A DNA stretch of 64,000 nt from Actinocorallia longicatena. Its GTDB lineage: Bacteria > Actinomycetota > Actinomycetes > Streptosporangiales > Streptosporangiaceae. The notes below the pieces were generated by a model. It worked only from the letters and a program-made list of their open reading frames with translations, did not search any database and was not told the origin of the DNA. Positions within the stretch are counted from its first letter, which is position 1, and each line of letters begins with the position of its first letter. A program made the translations under genes and the position numbers. The DNA lies in assembly GCF_039534125.1 (NCBI RefSeq), contig NZ_BAAAUV010000009.1, positions 124,001-188,000 on the forward strand, in the 5' to 3' direction. Shown here piece after piece: positions 25,406 through 34,169 of the stretch.

Positions 25406-26416
25406 TCAGGCGGGACGCCTGACGGCGGAGCTGGACCTGACGGTCAGCCGGGGTGGGAGCAGGGTGGCGTCGGGCACGGGGCGCCCGTCGAGCTTGGCCA
25501 TGAGGAGCTGGACGGCGCGGCTGCCCAGTTCCTCGGCCGGGATGGCGACCGAGGTGAGCGGCATCGGTGCCCGCTCGGCGATCTCGTCGGGGCACAGCGC
25601 GACGACCGACAGGTCCTCGGGCACCCGCAGCCCGAGGTCGCGGAAGGCCGCGACGAGCGGGGCGACGATCGGCTCGTTGTGGACCACGATCGCGGTCAGC
25701 TCGGGATGGAGGGCGAGCAGCCGCTCGGCCGTCCGCCGGGCCGCCTCGGGGGTCGCCTCGCAGGGATGGATCACCGAGGTGACGCCGTGCGCGGCGCCCG
25801 CCTCGCGGAACCCCTCGGCGACCCGCTGGGCGAAGCCCGTCTCGCGCTCGTAGACCTCCGGCGGGGAGCCGACGAGGTCCACGCAGCGGTGGCCCAGCGC
25901 CGCCAGGTGCTCGACGCAGAGCGCCCCGGCCGCCCGGAAGTCGAGGTCCACGCAGGTCAGGCCGTCGGGTTCGGCCGGGAAGCCGATCAGCACCGACGGC
26001 CGGTCCAGGGTGCGCAGCTGCGGGATCCGGTCGTCGTGCAGCTGGACGTCCATGACGATCAGCGCGTCGGCGAGCGCGCTCCCGGCGACCCTGCGCAGGC
26101 CGTCCGCGCCCTCCTCCTGGGTGAGGAGCAGCACGTCGTGCTCGTGGGCGCGGGCGGTGGTGACCACCGAGGCGGCGAACTGCATGACGACGGGCACGTG
26201 GATGCCCGGCCGCAGCGGCAGCATCAGCGCCAGGACGTTGGAGCGGTTGCTGGCCAGCGCCCTGGCCCCTGCGTGCGGGGTGTAGCCGAGCGCGTCGATG
26301 CTCTCCTGCACCCGCCGCCGGGTGTCCTCGGAGATGGTGCGCTTTCCGCTGAGCACGTACGACACCGTGCTCGGCGAGACCCCCGCGTGACGCGCCACAT
26401 CGCTGATCTTGACCAA
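25406..26416 (-). CDS. LacI-family transcriptional regulator of the GH1/GH31/GH3 regulon
   Basis: The 336-residue protein begins V-K-I-S-D-V-A-R-H-A-G-V and contains S-T-V-S-Y-V-L-S-G-K in its recognition helix, then A-R-A-L hinge and an effector-binding domain. TTG 26416 with GGGGACGG upstream is the best start; GTG 26437 is an alternative that adds seven residues. It is the last gene of the SBP-permease-permease-GH31-GH1 operon and lies 120 bases before GH3. The three GAAGCGCTTC palindromes in front of these units are its likely targets. The inducer is unknown, probably a beta-glucoside or xylogluco-oligosaccharide. Confidence 0.9.
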   Translation of the reverse strand: MVKISDVARHAGVSPSTVSYVLSGKRTISEDTRRRVQESIDALGYTPHAGARALASNRSNVLALMLPLRPGIHVPVVMQFAASVVTTARAHEHDVLLLTQEEGADGLRRVAGSALADALIVMDVQLHDDRIPQLRTLDRPSVLIGFPAEPDGLTCVDLDFRAAGALCVEHLAALGHRCVDLVGSPPEVYERETGFAQRVAEGFREAGAAHGVTSVIHPCEATPEAARRTAERLLALHPELTAIVVHNEPIVAPLVAAFRDLGLRVPEDLSVVALCPDEIAERAPMPLTSVAIPAEELGSRAVQLLMAKLDGRPVPDATLLPPRLTVRSSSAVRRPA

Positions 26417-26444
26417 CGCCCGTCCCCGTTCCGTCACCGGCACT

Positions 26445-27686
26445 TTAGGCCGTCCCGGGGTTTCCGGAGGAGATGATCCCGCGATACCAGTGGGCGCTCT
26501 CCTTCCACGTGCGCCGCTGCGTCGCGTAGTCGACGTGGATGATCCCGAACCTCCGGGAGTAGCCGTGGGACCACTCGAAGTTGTCGAGCAGCGACCAGAC
26601 GAAATAGCCGCGCACATCGGCTCCCGCCTCTCTTGCGTCGAGGACCGCCTGGAGATGGCCGCGCAGGTAGCCGATCCTGCGGGCGTCGTGAACGGGCTCG
26701 GGGAAGGCGGCGCCGTTCTCAGTGATGATCAGGGGCAGGCCGGGGTGCTCGCGGGCCAGCCGGGTGAGCAGCTCGGTCAGCCCGGAAGGCTCGATCGGCC
26801 AGCCCATGTCGGTGACGGGCACCGCGGGGTCCCCGCCGTCGAGGTGGTGGGGGGCGTAGTAGTTGACGCCGAGGAAGTCCAGCGGCGCCCGGGCGGTGCG
26901 CTCGTCGCCGTCGCGGACGAACGCCCAGTCGGTGACGGAGGCGGTGTCGTCGAGCAGGTCCCGCGGGTAGGCGCCCTCGAGCTGCGGCCCGGTGAAGATC
27001 CGGTTGCCGATCGCGTCGGCCCGCCGGACGGCCTCGGGCTCGCCCCGGAACACGTGCAGGTTGTGGGTGACGCCGACCCGGCCCGGCAGCAGCCGGGCCG
27101 CGAGCCCGTGCGCCAGGTTCAGATGGTGGGCCGCCGTCAGCGCCTCCTCCCGCGAGGTGCGCCCGGGAGCGTGCTCGCCGGTCTCGTGGCCGAGGAACGC
27201 CGAGCACCACGGCTCGTTCAGGGTGATCCAGTGCCCGATCCGGTCACCGAGCGCCGCGCCGGCGGCCGCGGCGTACTCGGCGAACCGGTGGGCGGTGTCG
27301 CGGTCGCGCCAGCCGCCCTCGTCCTCCAGCCGCTGCGGGAGGTCCCAGTGGTAGAGGGTCGCGTACGGGGTGATGCCGCGCTCCAGCAGGGCGTCGGCCA
27401 GCCTCGAGTAGAAGTCGAGGCCGCGCCGCTCGATCCGCCCGCCCGGCATGATCCGGGGCCAGGACAGGGAGAAGCGGTAGGCGTTCACCCCCAGCTCCGC
27501 GAGGTGCCCGACGTCCTCGGCGGAGCGGTGGTAGTGGTCGCAGGCCTCCGCCCCGGTCTCGCCCGTGGTGATGCCGTCGAAGGCGTCCCAGATGGACGGC
27601 TCGCGGCCGTCCTCGGTGAGGGCGCCCTCGATCTGGAAGGCGGCCGTCGCGGCGCCCCACACGAAGTCCGGCGGGAAGGCGCTCAC
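26445..27686 (-). CDS. GH1 beta-glucosidase
   Basis: The 413-residue cytoplasmic enzyme shows the GH1 signatures F-V-W-G-A-A-T-A-A-F-Q-I-E-G at the N-terminus, acid/base Glu in T-L-N-E-P and nucleophile Glu in I-I-T-E-N-G, plus Y-F-V-W-S-L-L-D-N-F-E-W near the end. It cleaves imported beta-glucosides to glucose. Length is slightly short of the usual 440-480. GTG 27686 overlaps the GH31 stop in GTGA, so the two hydrolases are coupled. There is no signal peptide, which fits action after import by the neighbouring ABC transporter. Confidence 0.93.
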   Translation of the reverse strand: MSAFPPDFVWGAATAAFQIEGALTEDGREPSIWDAFDGITTGETGAEACDHYHRSAEDVGHLAELGVNAYRFSLSWPRIMPGGRIERRGLDFYSRLADALLERGITPYATLYHWDLPQRLEDEGGWRDRDTAHRFAEYAAAAGAALGDRIGHWITLNEPWCSAFLGHETGEHAPGRTSREEALTAAHHLNLAHGLAARLLPGRVGVTHNLHVFRGEPEAVRRADAIGNRIFTGPQLEGAYPRDLLDDTASVTDWAFVRDGDERTARAPLDFLGVNYYAPHHLDGGDPAVPVTDMGWPIEPSGLTELLTRLAREHPGLPLIITENGAAFPEPVHDARRIGYLRGHLQAVLDAREAGADVRGYFVWSLLDNFEWSHGYSRRFGIIHVDYATQRRTWKESAHWYRGIISSGNPGTA

Positions 27687-29689
27687 GGGAGCACGCTGCC
27701 GGAACGGGCGAGCAGGGGAAGGCTCATCACGTCGTGGACCTCGGTGATCCAGCGCGGCCCGGTGACGGTGCCGCCGCCCAGCACGGACGTCCACTCGCCC
27801 TCGGGCACGTAGTAGGTCACCTCGCCCGAGGGGTCGAAGACCGGGGCGACCAGGAGGTCGGAGCCGAGCATGTACTGGCGTTCCAGATGGGTGCAGGCGG
27901 GGTCGCCGGGGAACTCCAGCATCATGGGGCGCATCATCGGCAGGCCGTCCTCGTGGGCCTCCCGGGCGACCTCCCGCAGGTAGGGCATCAGCCGCTCCTT
28001 CAGCTTCGTGAAGTGCCGCAGGACGTCGACGGCCTCCTCGTCGAACGCCCACGGAACGCGGTAGGAGTGGCTGCCGTGCAGCCGGCTGTGCGACGACAGC
28101 AGCCCGAACGCCACCCACCGCTTGAACAGCTCGGGATCGGGGGTGCCCTCGAACCCGCCGATGTCGTGGCTCCAGTAGCCGAAGCCCGACAGGCCGAGCG
28201 ACAGCCCGCCGCGCAGGTCCTCGGCCATCGCGGCGAAGGTCGACTCGCAGTCGCCGCCCCAGTGGACGGGGAACTTCTGGCCGCCCGCCGTCGCCGACCG
28301 GGCGAACACGATCGCCTCGCCCTCGCCGTGCCGCTCCTTCAGCAGGTCGAAGACGGTCTCGTTGTAGAGCTGGGCGTAGTAGTTGTGCATCCGCTCGGGA
28401 TCGGAGCCGTCATGCCAGGCGACGTCCAGGGGGATGCGCTCGCCGAAGTCGGTCTTGAAGCAGTCGACGCCCATCTCCAGCAGGGCGTCGAGCTTGCCCG
28501 CGTACCAGGCCCTGGCCCCGGGGTTCGTGAAGTCGACCACGGCCAGGCCCGGCTGCCAGTGGTCCCACTGCCAGACCGAGCCGTCGGGGCGCTTCAGCAG
28601 GTGACCGAGGGCAGCGCCCTCGGCGAACAGCGGCGAGGCCTGGGCGATGTAGGGGTTGATCCACAGGCAGATCCTCAGGCCCCGGTCCTTGAGCCGCTTC
28701 AGCATCCCGGCCGGGTCGGGGAACGTGCGGCTGTCCCAGGTGAAGTCGCACCACTGGAACTCCTTCATCCAGAAGCAGTCGAAGTGGAAGACCGACAGCG
28801 GGATGTCGCGCTCGGCCATCCCGTCGATGAAGGAGGTGACGGTCTCCTCATCGTAGGAGGTGGTGAAGGAGGTCGACAGCCACAGCCCGAACGACCAGTC
28901 GGGCAGCAGCGGCGGCCGTCCGGTCAGCGCGGTGTACTTGCGCAGGATCTCCTTGGGCGTCGGCCCGTAGATGACGAAGTACTCCAGCGACTCCCCCGCC
29001 ACCGAGAACTGGAGCCGCGAGACGTTCTCCGAGCCGATCTCGAACGAGACGTGCCCCGGATGGTTGACGAAGATCCCGTAGCCGGCGTCGGTGAGGACGA
29101 AGGGGACGTTCTTGTAGGCCTGCTCGCTGGCGGTGCCGCCGTCGGCGTTCCAGACGTCGACGGTCTGCCCGTTCTTCACCAGGGGGCCGAACCGCTCCCC
29201 GAGCCCGTAGACGTGCGTCCCGACGCCCAGGTCGAGCTGCTCGCGCACGTGCGGCCCCTCCGGCGTCGTCAGATAGGCGGTGGACCTGGCCGAGGTGCCG
29301 GTCAGCACCCGCCCGTCCGCGACGGCCTCCATCCGCCAGGCCTCCGCGCCCTGCCGGAACCGGACGGTCAGCGCCCCCGAGGTCAGCGAGGCGTGCTCCG
29401 TGCCGACGATCCCGGCCGTCTCCGGCGGGTCGGCCGCGAGGGGGAACCACGGTCCCCGGTCGGTGGCCCCCGCGAAGTGCGTGATCTTCACCCCGACCAC
29501 GTCGGGCATCGGGGCGGTGCACTCGAAGGTGAGCGCGGGGCCCTTGAGCAGGTCACCGCGGTGCCGGACGTGGACGACCGGTGCCCGCAGCGCCAGTGTG
29601 CCGGGCCCGCCGGAGGCGTCCAGGATCTCGGCCGGGTAGACGGCCGAGACGCCCTCGCGCATGAGCCAGTAGCCGTCGGTGAACTTCAT
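27683..29689 (-). CDS. GH31 alpha-xylosidase (YicI type)
   Basis: The 668-residue protein matches YicI-type GH31 enzymes: an N-terminal beta-sandwich, G-L-G-E-R-F-G near 200, F-H-F-D-C-F-W-M, the catalytic nucleophile Asp in C-F-K-T-D-F-G-E-R-I-P and the acid/base Asp in H-W-G-G-D-C. The C-F-K-T-D-F-G-E form is that of alpha-xylosidases rather than alpha-glucosidases. Removal of alpha-xylosyl caps from xyloglucan fragments, followed by the GH1 beta-glucosidase, is the likely pathway. It has no signal peptide. ATG 29689 overlaps the permease stop. Confidence 0.9.
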   Translation of the reverse strand: MKFTDGYWLMREGVSAVYPAEILDASGGPGTLALRAPVVHVRHRGDLLKGPALTFECTAPMPDVVGVKITHFAGATDRGPWFPLAADPPETAGIVGTEHASLTSGALTVRFRQGAEAWRMEAVADGRVLTGTSARSTAYLTTPEGPHVREQLDLGVGTHVYGLGERFGPLVKNGQTVDVWNADGGTASEQAYKNVPFVLTDAGYGIFVNHPGHVSFEIGSENVSRLQFSVAGESLEYFVIYGPTPKEILRKYTALTGRPPLLPDWSFGLWLSTSFTTSYDEETVTSFIDGMAERDIPLSVFHFDCFWMKEFQWCDFTWDSRTFPDPAGMLKRLKDRGLRICLWINPYIAQASPLFAEGAALGHLLKRPDGSVWQWDHWQPGLAVVDFTNPGARAWYAGKLDALLEMGVDCFKTDFGERIPLDVAWHDGSDPERMHNYYAQLYNETVFDLLKERHGEGEAIVFARSATAGGQKFPVHWGGDCESTFAAMAEDLRGGLSLGLSGFGYWSHDIGGFEGTPDPELFKRWVAFGLLSSHSRLHGSHSYRVPWAFDEEAVDVLRHFTKLKERLMPYLREVAREAHEDGLPMMRPMMLEFPGDPACTHLERQYMLGSDLLVAPVFDPSGEVTYYVPEGEWTSVLGGGTVTGPRWITEVHDVMSLPLLARSGSVLP

Positions 29690-30507
29690 TTGATGGCCCC
29701 CACAGTGATGCCGCGGGTCAGCGTCCGCTGGAACAGCAGGAAGAAGACGATCGCGGGGAGGACGCCGAGCAGCGACGCGGCGCTCTGCATCGTGGCGTCC
29801 ATGTACTTGTCGCCCGCCGTGGTCGCCAGCGCGACCGGGACGGTCTGGTTGTCGTTGGAGATGAGGAAGACCAGGGGGAGGAAGAACTCGTTCCAGGTCC
29901 AGATGAAGAAGAAGATCATCAGCACGGTCAGGGTCGGCCGGCTGATCGGCACGACGACCCGCCACAGGATCCGCCAGCGGCTCGCCCCGTCGAGCTGCGC
30001 CGCCTCGATGAGCGAGCGCGGGAACGTTCCGAACACGGCCGACAGCAGGTAGGTGCCGAACGCCGCCTGGATGACCGTCAGGATGATGATCACGCTGAGC
30101 CGGGTGTCGTACAGGCCCAGCCACTTGGCCCCGTAGTACAGCGGGTAGACGAGCTGCTCGTGCGGAAGGGTGTTGGCCAGCAGGAACACCGCGAGGATCC
30201 AGGTGCGGCCCTTGATCCGGCCGATCCCGAACGCGTAGGCGTTCAGCACCGACAGCACGACCGCGAAGAACGCGACGGACCCGGCGATGAGCGCGCTGTT
30301 CCACAGCTTGCGGCCGAAGTCGACCCGCTCCCAGAAGGTCCTCAGGGCGTCCAGGTGGATCGTGTGCGGCAGGTCCAGCGGCCCGCCCGCCGAGTACTCC
30401 GCCGGGCTCTTCACCGCGTTCATCAGGACGATCGCGAAGGGCACGAGCATCACGACGGCCAGCAGGACCAGCGCGGTCAGGACCGCGTGCCTCCGGAGGG
30501 TGATCAC
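29686..30507 (-). CDS. Carbohydrate ABC permease, MalG type
   Basis: The 273-residue protein has six predicted helices, an EAA loop I-E-A-A-Q-L-D-G-A-S near 184-193 and the C-terminal G-A-I-K tail of MalG-type subunits. It is overlapped at both ends by four bases with GH31 and the MalF-type permease, so the three are translationally coupled. Confidence 0.9.
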   Translation of the reverse strand: MITLRRHAVLTALVLLAVVMLVPFAIVLMNAVKSPAEYSAGGPLDLPHTIHLDALRTFWERVDFGRKLWNSALIAGSVAFFAVVLSVLNAYAFGIGRIKGRTWILAVFLLANTLPHEQLVYPLYYGAKWLGLYDTRLSVIIILTVIQAAFGTYLLSAVFGTFPRSLIEAAQLDGASRWRILWRVVVPISRPTLTVLMIFFFIWTWNEFFLPLVFLISNDNQTVPVALATTAGDKYMDATMQSAASLLGVLPAIVFFLLFQRTLTRGITVGAIK

Positions 30508-31472
30508 GAGGGCTCCTCCCCTCTGTTCTGGGCGCGGAGGAACAGGAAGGTCACCCCGACGATGACGAGCGTCAGCACGGTGGCGATCGCCGAGCCGTAG
30601 CCGACCTGGGTCTTCTGGAAGAAGTTCTGGTAGGAGAAGTACGACGGCACGTTGGTCGCGCCGCCGGGCCCGCCGCGGGTCAGCACGTAGATCGGGCCGA
30701 ACACCTTGAGCGCCGCGATGGTGCAGGTCAGCAGCACCACGAAGATCTCAGGACGGATCTGCGGCAGGGTGACGTGGCGGAACTTGCGCCACCAGCCCGC
30801 GCCGTCGATCTCGGCCGCCTCGTACAGCGAGGGGTCGACCCGCTGGAGCCCGGCCATGAAGATGACGACCGGGTAGCCGATCTGCAGCCACACCAGGATC
30901 CCGCCGACGCTCGGCAGGGCCAGGCTCTCGTCGCCGAGCCAGTCCTGACCCGGCAGCCCGACCGACTCGAGGATCGCGTTGAGCGCCCCCGCGGTCGGGT
31001 TGAGGATCCAGGTCCACACGACACCGGCGACGGCGACGGGCAGCACCTGCGGCAGGTAGAACGCCGCCCGCAGGCCGCTCGCGGTGCGCGGCCCGTAGAA
31101 GCGGCCGACGAAGTCGAACAGGACCGACGCCAGCACCAGCCCGAGCAGCGTCGGGATGACGGCCATCGCGAGGATCAGCACCAGGTTGTGCTCGAACGAC
31201 TGCCAGAACCGCTCGTCCTGGAAGAGCCTGCGGTAGTTCTCCAGGCCGATCCAGGTGGGGCTGCCGATCCCCTGCCAGCGGGTGAAGCTCAGCAGGACGC
31301 TCGCGGCGAACGGGGCGCCGATCACGACGGTGAACAGCAGCCCGCTGGGGATCAGATAGAGCGCGTAGGTGCGGTGCCGCACGGGCGGCGGCGTCCCTTG
31401 CGGTCCGCCCGCCGCCCGGACGCGCTTGCCGGTCTCAGTCGCCAAGACCGTTGTCCTGGAGGTTCTCGTCAT
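30504..31472 (-). CDS. Carbohydrate ABC permease, MalF type
   Basis: The 322-residue protein has six predicted helices and the EAA loop Y-E-A-A-E-I-D-G-A-G. ATG 31472 overlaps the 3' end of the binding-protein gene by 38 bases. An in-frame TTG at 31445 with AGGA nine bases upstream would cut the overlap to 11 bases and remove nine residues, and may be the true start. As in the first sugar system, no ATPase gene is present nearby. Confidence 0.88.
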   Translation of the reverse strand: MTRTSRTTVLATETGKRVRAAGGPQGTPPPVRHRTYALYLIPSGLLFTVVIGAPFAASVLLSFTRWQGIGSPTWIGLENYRRLFQDERFWQSFEHNLVLILAMAVIPTLLGLVLASVLFDFVGRFYGPRTASGLRAAFYLPQVLPVAVAGVVWTWILNPTAGALNAILESVGLPGQDWLGDESLALPSVGGILVWLQIGYPVVIFMAGLQRVDPSLYEAAEIDGAGWWRKFRHVTLPQIRPEIFVVLLTCTIAALKVFGPIYVLTRGGPGGATNVPSYFSYQNFFQKTQVGYGSAIATVLTLVIVGVTFLFLRAQNRGEEPS

Positions 31473-32754
31473 AGGGCTTGGCGATCGACTCCAGGAACTT
31501 GCCCGGGGTCGCGCTGCCGTTGATGAGCTTCTGGGTGTTCTGGACCAGCACGTCGTAGTAGCCGGGCGCGGGCCAGTCGGGGTAGAAGGCCAGGCCGTCG
31601 GAGGTGTTCAGCTTGGTGAACAGCTCGATGAGCTCCTTGGACTTCGGGTCGGTGATCGCCGCGGGGTCGGCCGCCACCGGGACGCCGCCGGAGTTGCCCA
31701 GCAGGTTCTGGATCTCCTTGCTCATCGTGATGTCGATGAAGTCGTAGGCCAGGTCCTTGGCCTTGGAGTTCTTCGGCACAACCCAGAGGTTGCCGCTGGA
31801 GCCCGCGCTGAGGGTGTTGCCGGGGAACAGGAACGAACCCCACTGGAACTTCTTGATGTCGCTCTGGAAGCGCCCCCACCACCAGCTGCCCGAGACGAGG
31901 ATCGGGTAGTCGCCCTTCATGAACGCGACGCCCATGTCCTCGGCCTTGGTGCCGGCGGAGTTCTTGGCGACGTAGCCCTTGCCGACCCAGTCGGAGAAGG
32001 TCTGCGCGGCGTAGGTCCAGGCCGGGTCGTTGAAGTCGTTCTTGCCCTTGTAGAGCTGGTACTTGTCGACCCAGGACCGGTCGGCCTTGCTGAGGGCGAG
32101 CTGGTAGAGGTACTGCTGGGCGGGGTACTCGGCGCCCGCGTTGGCCAGCGGAGTGATCTTCTTCGCGACGAACGCGTCCATCACCTTGGTGAACTCGTCG
32201 AGCGTCGTGGGGACCGCCAGGTCGTACTTCTCGAAGAGGTCGCGGTTGTAGTAGACCGTGACGAACTCGCCGTAGTTCGGGACGCCGTACCACTGGCCCG
32301 CGCCCATGATGCCGCGGTCGTCGTACTTGGCGGTGGTCTGCAGCGACGGGCTGAGCAGCTTGTCCCAGCCGCGCTTGACCGCCACGTCGGACAGGTCCGT
32401 CAGCAGGCCCTGCTTGGCCAGGAGGCCCGCGGTGGCGTTGCCCTTGTTGTACTCCAGGATGTCGGGGGCCTCGGCGGAGTTGAGGGCCATGGCGCCGCTC
32501 TGGTTGATCTGCTCGAAGGACTTCTCCTCGAACTTCACCGTCACGCCGGGGTGGGTCTCCTCGAACTTCTTGATGGCGGCCGTCCAGGCCTTGCCCATCG
32601 CGCCGTCGGCGCTCTCGTAGTGCCACAGGCGCAGTTCCTTCGCGCCGGACGGCTTGTCGGCGCCGTCCTTGCCGTCGCCGCCACCGCCGCCGCACGCGGC
32701 CAGCGCCAGCAGCCCCGCCGTGAAGACGGCCAGGAGCCTGCTCTTGTTCTGCAT
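31435..32754 (-). CDS. Sugar ABC transporter substrate-binding lipoprotein
   Basis: The 439-residue lipoprotein has a lipobox L-A-A-C near 19-22 followed by a glycine run, and a family 1 solute-binding domain (L-R-L-W-H-Y-E-S near the start; a W-W-W-G and S-G-N-L-W-V-V-P in the second lobe). ATG 32754 has GGAGGA six bases upstream. It leads the operon with two permeases, GH31, GH1 and lacI. Two tandem GAAGCGCTTC operators lie 54-84 bases upstream. A xyloglucan or beta-glucan oligosaccharide ligand is inferred from the enzymes. Confidence 0.92.
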   Translation of the reverse strand: MQNKSRLLAVFTAGLLALAACGGGGGDGKDGADKPSGAKELRLWHYESADGAMGKAWTAAIKKFEETHPGVTVKFEEKSFEQINQSGAMALNSAEAPDILEYNKGNATAGLLAKQGLLTDLSDVAVKRGWDKLLSPSLQTTAKYDDRGIMGAGQWYGVPNYGEFVTVYYNRDLFEKYDLAVPTTLDEFTKVMDAFVAKKITPLANAGAEYPAQQYLYQLALSKADRSWVDKYQLYKGKNDFNDPAWTYAAQTFSDWVGKGYVAKNSAGTKAEDMGVAFMKGDYPILVSGSWWWGRFQSDIKKFQWGSFLFPGNTLSAGSSGNLWVVPKNSKAKDLAYDFIDITMSKEIQNLLGNSGGVPVAADPAAITDPKSKELIELFTKLNTSDGLAFYPDWPAPGYYDVLVQNTQKLINGSATPGKFLESIAKPYDENLQDNGLGD

Positions 32755-32807
32755 CGGGTCCTCCAGGGGTGGTCGCCCCCGACGTTTCACATCGACGTCT
32801 CACCAGC

Positions 32808-32838
32808 GTCGAAGCGCTTCGATTCGAAGCGCTTCGAC
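32808..32838. promoter_or_regulatory. Two tandem LacI-type operators in front of the ABC operon
   Basis: The palindrome TCGAAGCGCTTCGA occurs at 32809-32822 and again at 32824-32837, centres 15 bases apart, flanked by G and C to match the 16-base site at 25302. Tandem sites suggest cooperative binding or stronger repression of the importer than of GH3. Confidence 0.85.
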
Positions 32839-32877
32839 AGAAGGTAGACCAGAGTGAGCCAGGACACAAGAGCGATT

Positions 32878-32891
32878 TGGGAGCGCTCCCA
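32878..32891. promoter_or_regulatory. CebR-box-like palindrome
   Basis: TGGGAGCGCTCCCA is the perfect 14-base consensus known for CebR, the cellobiose/cellotriose repressor of streptomycetes. It lies 40 bases beyond the tandem GAAGCGCTTC sites, so the importer operon may answer to two LacI-type repressors. No cebR gene is in the window. Confidence 0.7.
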
Positions 32892-32907
32892 TATGGGAAA
32901 CGAAAGT

Positions 32908-32940
32908 ACCGCCCCCGGCAATGGAGGAGCCGGGGGCGGT
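32908..32940 (-). terminator. Terminator after the LPXTG protein gene
   Basis: ACCGCCCCCGGC (32908-32919) pairs perfectly with GCCGGGGGCGGT (32929-32940) around a 9-base loop. On the minus strand it follows the stop at 32969 and is followed by a TACTTTC tail. Confidence 0.75.
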
Positions 32941-32968
32941 GGCGGCGGGGCCTGGCGGCCGCGCGGGG

Positions 32969-34063
32969 TCAGCCGCGGCGGCGGCGTACGACGCCCAGGC
33001 GCAGCAGGATCAGGCCCATCCCGAGCAGGCCCAGGGCCATGTCGAGCATGGTCTGGGTGTCGCTGCCGGTGGCCGGGAGCTGGTGCAGGCCCGAGGCGGC
33101 GGCCGTCACGGGCGCCTTCACCCTCGTGCGGGAGTCCGCGTCGTTGTTGGACAGGTCCACGTCGAAGGTCGGCGTCTTGGCCAGGGCGGGACCGGCGATG
33201 ACCGTGCCCGGCTTCACCGCGGGGCCGAGCTTCACCCGGACGCCGATGGTCTGGCGCGCCCCGGTCACCATCGTGCCGAGGTCGCAGGTCAGCCCGGTCT
33301 CCGCCGAGTTCACCGCGCAGGCGGAGTCCGCCCTGGTGATCTGCACCGGGCCCGCCTTGCGGGTGAGCGGCACGATCGCGTCGTTGAGCACCACGTTCTC
33401 CGCGGCGGCCGGCCCGCGGTTCACGACGTTGAGCTCGTACTCGTAGGCGTCCCCCGGCAAGACCGTGCCCGGCGCGCTCTTGGTGACGACGACGTCGGCG
33501 GTCGGCGCGATGGTGGACGAGGGGAACGAGGTGCTGGTCGCGCCCTTGCTCCAGTCGACCGTCGCGATGCCGTTGACGGCCGAGCCGGGCTGGGCGCCCT
33601 GGGAGACCTTGGCGCTGAGCAGCCCGTTGACGACCTGGCCCTTCTCGAGCGAGCCGAGGGCGCACACCGCCTGCCCGCCCGCCCACGAGCAGTCGCCCTG
33701 GGCGGAGACGAACTCCAGGCCCGACGGCATCGGCGTGCGGAAGGTGACCGCCTCGGCGCGGGCCGGGCTGGAGTTGGTGATGGAGTAGGGCCAGGTGTAG
33801 GTCCTGCCCGGAAGGAGCGGCGTGGTGGGACCGCCGGTCTTCAGGGACAGGCGGGCGGGGGCCTGGACAGCCGCCTTCTTCGCCCTGTTCTTCTGCTTCT
33901 GCTTCTGCTTCTGCTTCTTGTGCTGGGCCTTGCGCTTGACGTGCGTATACACCGGTCCGTCGGCGTGGGCCGGTACCCCGGCGATGATGGGCGTGAACCC
34001 CGTGACCGCGATCGCCGTGACCACGGCGATCGCGCGCCCACTGGGCCTGAGCGAATGGATCAT
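32969..34063 (-). CDS. LPXTG-anchored surface protein with DUF11-type repeats
   Basis: The 364-residue protein has a signal peptide (about 1-34), a lysine/glutamine stretch (about 43-64, with K-Q repeated), two DUF11-like beta-sandwich domains (about 68-180 and 190-310), and a sortase signal: L-P-A-T-G at 329-333, a hydrophobic helix and R-R-R-R-G at the end. Sortase should link it to peptidoglycan. DUF11 domains are spacers or adhesion modules; the role here is unknown. The basic K-Q linker right after the signal peptide is unusual. Confidence 0.88.
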   Translation of the reverse strand: MIHSLRPSGRAIAVVTAIAVTGFTPIIAGVPAHADGPVYTHVKRKAQHKKQKQKQKQKNRAKKAAVQAPARLSLKTGGPTTPLLPGRTYTWPYSITNSSPARAEAVTFRTPMPSGLEFVSAQGDCSWAGGQAVCALGSLEKGQVVNGLLSAKVSQGAQPGSAVNGIATVDWSKGATSTSFPSSTIAPTADVVVTKSAPGTVLPGDAYEYELNVVNRGPAAAENVVLNDAIVPLTRKAGPVQITRADSACAVNSAETGLTCDLGTMVTGARQTIGVRVKLGPAVKPGTVIAGPALAKTPTFDVDLSNNDADSRTRVKAPVTAAASGLHQLPATGSDTQTMLDMALGLLGMGLILLRLGVVRRRRG

Positions 34064-34169
34064 GACGGCCCCCTGGTCTGCTCTTCTTGATCAGGTAACC
34101 GTTCTAATCCGCCGCCGGATCATCTCCTAACTCCGCTACGCCTGTGCCGGGTAAGCTTCCCTAAAAGAT

